6,829 nucleotides of DNA, from positions 1 through 6,829 of the forward strand of contig DASSDH010000073.1 of NCBI GenBank assembly GCA_035697245.1, in the 5' to 3' direction. Made by a program: the position numbers and the translations under genes. Source of the stretch: JACVRX01 sp035697245. GTDB lineage: Bacteria; Actinomycetota; Actinomycetes; Jiangellales; Jiangellaceae. The number at the start of each line of letters is the position of its first letter. Position 1 is the stretch's first letter. The notes under the pieces were generated by a model. It was not told where the DNA came from. It saw only the letters and a program-made list of their open reading frames with translations, and searched no databases. Positions 5,164-6,829 of this stretch are shown in pieces.

Positions 5164-5544
5164 GGGTTCGGACACAGCCACGGTGCGAGCTCGTCGAACG
5201 ACGTGAGCCCCCGCCCCCCCGGGCGAGCGAGGCCGATGTAACTCTTTGAGCCCACCTGGCTGTGGCCGGAGGCACACCATGCGCCCGCCAGGGTCGACCG
5301 CGAGCTCTCGTTCAAGCCCGGTCCCGCCCTGGTGCCGGAACGAAGGAATGTCTGCGCATCCGAACCGCGATGCCCCGCTCAGTTCTGCTGAGCACTGGTG
5401 TGGCCCGCTGTGTCCAACCACCAACGAGGCGACCAAGAGCCCCTGGCGGGGCTCCATCTCCATGGTGGCTGGCGACAACTGAACCCCCGGGGCGGTCAAG
5501 GCTTCCCTCCCGACGGGGCCTGACGGCCCGGCCTTGACCGCCCC
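5164..5544 (+). ncRNA. Highly structured non-coding region downstream of the IS110 transposase
   Basis: About 380 nt with no gene that can be supported. It contains a long-range stem CACAGCCA-c-GGTG with CACC-TGGCTGTG (5173-5185 and 5253-5264, one bulged C) and hairpins GCTCAG/CTGAGC (5377-5382, 5388-5393), GAGCCCC/GGGGCTC (5437-5443, 5448-5454) and a 14-bp stem (5489-5544). Established: in the IS1111 subgroup of IS110 the bridge RNA lies 3' of the recombinase gene. A structured RNA is inferred. Alternatives are a terminator array, subterminal repeats of the element, or remnants of another element. Confidence 0.4.
5489..5544. repeat. 14-bp perfect inverted repeat with inner stem
   Basis: GGGGCGGTCAAGGC (5489-5502) and GCCTTGACCGCCCC (5531-5544) are perfect complements around 28 nt, which themselves hold GGGCC-TGAC-GGCCC. 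It is the strongest palindrome in the window and lies between the IS110 gene and the IS256 remnant. It may be a terminator, an element end or part of a structured RNA. Confidence 0.7.
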
Positions 5545-5596
5545 TCCCACCACCCGGCCGCGTCTTCCGGCCGAGGTGCCGCACACTCGCGCCCAC

Positions 5597-5862
5597 ACCC
5601 GGGAAGTAGCTGCCCTCGCGCAGCTTGGGGATCGACAGATCGACCGAACCCACTCGGGTGTCGAGCTGACGGACCGATAGCCATTGCGGCTGTTCGTGCG
5701 CTCCGGCGTCACCTCGCCGTAGCCCGCGTTGCACAGCGTGTCGACCTCGGCAGCCATCAGCCGCCCGGCGAACATGCGGACCATCTCACGCAGCAGATCG
5801 CTGCGCTCGGCCTCGAGGTGCTTGCGCAGCCACTCGAGCGCGTCCATGTTGTCGGGGACCAC
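5597..5862 (-). pseudogene. IS256-family (Mutator) transposase, N-terminal fragment with a frameshift
   Basis: Seen: GTG 5860-5862 with GAGAGGAGAG about 5 nt upstream. The frame reads DALEWLRKHLEAERSDLLRE, MVRMFAGRLMAAEVDTLCNA and GYGEVTPERTNSRNGYR to about 5674. The continuation VRQLDTRVGSVDLSIPKLRE then GSYFP lies in another frame (about 5674-5600). This is the well-known start of IS256-type transposases, ending in the NGYR...DTRxG...IPKLRxGSYFP block. One base is missing near 5672. Similarity stops at the SYFPG codons (about 5597-5605). The DDE catalytic domain, about 300 residues, is absent from the window, so this is a dead remnant. The reading frame of the first part stays open on the minus strand to 3949, but that is antisense to the IS110 gene and not coding. 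Confidence 0.85.
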
Positions 5863-5982
5863 CGCGTCTCTCCTCTCGGATCGTCTTGTCGGACTTCCGT
5901 GAAGATGACGCGGTGGTCGTCGCGTCAGGTGGACCCTCAGCCCCTCAGGCCAGGCCCGCCGTACACCACGCTCTGGGACTCA
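5863..5982 (-). mobile_element. 5' flank and probable outer end of the IS256-family remnant
   Basis: Carries the Shine-Dalgarno site of the IS256-type gene and, on the minus strand, a sequence beginning GAGTCCCAGAGCGTGGTGTA (about 5962-5981) that is a plausible terminal repeat of the element. The other end is missing, so it cannot be confirmed by pairing. Right limit approximate. Confidence 0.4.
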
Positions 5983-6005
5983 AACGGCCTATGACGGCCG
6001 ATGCC

Positions 6006-6017
6006 GGACAGTTGTCC
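6006..6017. promoter_or_regulatory. Short palindrome upstream of the 6108 gene
   Basis: GGACA-GT-TGTCC (6006-6010, 6013-6017), about 90 nt before the ATG at 6108. It could be an operator half-site pair. There is no further support, and a clear promoter was not recognised. Confidence 0.25.
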
Positions 6018-6107
6018 TGAGCAGGGCAAACAACAGATTCGGATGTCGTTGGGTACCGGCCGCTGACGAGGGTTCCGTCAAGGGCTGGACACGAGGAGAT
6101 ACCCCTC

Positions 6108-6377
6108 ATGCCGGGTTCAGACGATAGTGACGTCCAAGGGGCCGCCGACGATAACGAACCCGTGGTCGAACCCACAGTCCACGAGCTGCTGTTGGCCCGC
6201 ATCGACGAGTATTGCCGGCTGCTCGGCCTCGAGCTCGACCAGGTCGCGAAGGCGTGCGATCAGTTGGCGCCCGAGCGGGCCCGGTCGTGCCGCAACGCCA
6301 TCACGATGGCGTCGGTGATGGTCGACGAGATCCGGTTGCGGGCCCACGCCCAGCCGATCATCGACGACGACACCTGA
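6108..6377 (+). CDS. Small acidic protein of unknown function, intact member of a pair with the 1339 gene
   Basis: Seen: ATG 6108 to TGA 6375-6377, 89 residues, with GAGGAG about 8 nt upstream. Residues 1-22 are acidic and probably disordered (MPGSDDSDVQGAADDNEP). Residues about 23-55 look like an amphipathic helix (TVHELLLARIDEYCRLLGLE). A second, strongly conserved block follows, APERARSCRNAITMASVMVD then EIRLRAHAQP, and an acidic tail. The homologue at 1339-1559 keeps the two helical blocks, most strongly the second, at both protein and DNA level (near identity over the CGCCATCACGATGGCGTCGG stretch), and a matching GCTGGACAC sits before both starts. No transmembrane segment or enzyme motif is seen. 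Family not recognised. The conserved RARSCRNAI block suggests selection for function. Recent duplication or transfer of this gene is inferred. Confidence 0.75.
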   Translation: MPGSDDSDVQGAADDNEPVVEPTVHELLLARIDEYCRLLGLELDQVAKACDQLAPERARSCRNAITMASVMVDEIRLRAHAQPIIDDDT

Positions 6378-6393
6378 TCGATCCCGATCACCT

Positions 6394-6434
6394 GCCGCCC
6401 CTCGAGCCCCCGCTGGGGAGCCTCGGGGGGCGGC
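6394..6434 (+). terminator. Strong GC-rich hairpin downstream of the 6108 gene
   Basis: A 13-bp stem: GCCGCCCCTCGAG (6394-6406) with CTCGGGGGGCGGC (6422-6434), one T-G wobble. The loop itself can pair CCCC-GCT-GGGG (6408-6418). It begins 16 nt after the TGA at 6375-6377. There is no long T-run, but position and stability make a terminator very likely. Confidence 0.7.
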
Positions 6435-6484
6435 GGCGCGTTGCTATTCGATTGCTCATCCGCGATCGCCAGTGAAGACGATTG

Positions 6485-6504
6485 TTCAATGGGGTAGCTT
6501 CAAT
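6485..6504. repeat. Direct repeat in the A/T-richer upstream region of the 6564 gene
   Basis: TTCAAT at 6485-6490 and 6499-6504, each followed by a G-run (GGGG; AGGG), 14 nt apart. The surrounding 6475-6545 is the lowest-GC stretch nearby, as expected for a promoter region. It may be part of a promoter or an operator. The -35/-10 boxes are not clear. Confidence 0.3.
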
Positions 6505-6563
6505 AGGGAACTACGTGAGCGAAATCACAATCGTGTCATTTGGCTCATGGACGGAGGTACGGC

Positions 6564-6829
6564 GTGGAGCGGAGCCCGACCACCACGATCCCCGAGATTC
6601 ATCCCGAAGTCGTCGCCTACATCGTGCACGCTCTGAACGAGAGCGAACGAGAAGAGTTCCGAGCCGGCTTGCAACCGTTCGTGGACGCAGCCGAGGCGGC
6701 GCCGCATGACGAGGAAGCAACAGAGCGACTGCTCACGGACCTGCTCGCCTATCTGGAAAGTTGGCGACTTAGCGTCTCGCTGTCCCGCAACGCCACCTGG
6801 ACGGAGCAGGTCAGAGAGTCGGCGAAACA
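6564..6829 (+). CDS. Small acidic helical protein, 5' part (runs off the window)
   Basis: Seen: GTG 6564-6566 with GGAGG (6553-6557) 6 nt upstream, open for 88 codons to the window end. The product starts MERSPTTTIPEIHPEVVAYI and continues HALNESEREEFRAGLQPFVD, then an acidic stretch (AAEAAPHDEEATERLLTDL) and LAYLESWRLSVSLSRNATW. It is rich in Glu/Ala/Leu, mostly helical, with no membrane segment. An ATG at 6548 is in another frame and not used. The pattern (basic/polar start, EREEF, then a Trp-containing helix) recalls small actinobacterial antitoxin-like or DUF proteins found beside toxin genes, but that is only a resemblance. The gene that would sit downstream, possibly a toxin, is outside the window. 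Confidence 0.7.
   Translation, partial: MERSPTTTIPEIHPEVVAYIVHALNESEREEFRAGLQPFVDAAEAAPHDEEATERLLTDLLAYLESWRLSVSLSRNATWTEQVRESAK

Larger units (their letters stand above)
3889..5597 (+). mobile_element. IS110-family element, boundaries not resolved
   Basis: Outer limits are set by neighbours: the IS630 right end at about 3888 and the point near 5597 where IS256 similarity stops. IS110 elements have no strong terminal inverted repeats, so the true ends cannot be placed by eye and may lie inside these limits. The IS256 piece on the right is cut exactly where this region begins, which suggests the element, or a deletion linked to it, removed the rest of that transposase. Confidence 0.5.

Noticed and set aside
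3949..5862. 637-codon minus-strand open frame
   Set aside because: Only its first 63 codons are real (IS256 N-terminus). The rest is antisense to the IS110 transposase and is low-complexity shadow sequence.
1..6829. CRISPR array, tRNA, rRNA or replication origin
   Set aside because: No regularly spaced repeats, no cloverleaf pattern and no ribosomal sequence were recognised on reading.

Overview
High-GC DNA with GTG and TTG starts, strong Shine-Dalgarno sites and GC-rich hairpin terminators. The proteins it encodes (STAS anti-sigma-factor antagonist, YccF-type membrane protein, haloalkane dehalogenase, several IS families) fit a soil or aquatic actinobacterium. No rRNA, tRNA or other marker gives a closer placement. 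The window is an accessory, decaying stretch: few intact genes, several gene remnants, and three transposon families packed side by side.

Layout. 1-312 (minus): N-terminal part of a secreted protein, cut by the window edge. 571-897 (minus): ORF carrying a ClpB/Clp-ATPase C-terminal remnant. 898-1308: unclear, frame-broken sequence. 1339-1559 (plus): small gene homologous to the intact 89-aa gene at 6108-6377, but broken by a one-base deletion. 1560-1828: hairpin-rich non-coding DNA. 1829-2265 (minus): two-gene unit of a 38-codon ORF overlapping (ATGA) a 107-aa STAS protein. 2365-2781 (minus): YccF gene interrupted by an in-frame TAG. 2842-3107 (minus): C-terminal piece of a haloalkane dehalogenase with a one-base frameshift, running in frame into the YccF remnant on one side and cut on the other by an IS630 transposase gene that lost its own 5' part. 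3889-5544: an intact IS110-family transposase (4147-5163) flanked on both sides by highly structured non-coding DNA. 5597-5982 (minus): 5' end of an IS256-family (Mutator) element, truncated and frameshifted. 6108-6377 (plus): intact paralogue of the 1339 gene, followed by a very strong terminator hairpin. 6564-6829 (plus): start of a small acidic protein gene leaving the window.

Working together. The only clear functional pairing is the translationally coupled 38-codon ORF and STAS gene. The most notable part is the IS110 element. Its catalytic residues (DEDD plus Ser) are all present, a perfect 9-bp inverted repeat can hide the transposase ribosome-binding site, and the flanking non-coding DNA is where a bridge RNA would be expected. 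Either flank could hold it; this cannot be settled by eye. Four otherwise conserved reading frames are broken by a single base change (three one-base deletions and one TAG), so either the region is decaying or the assembly has small errors.
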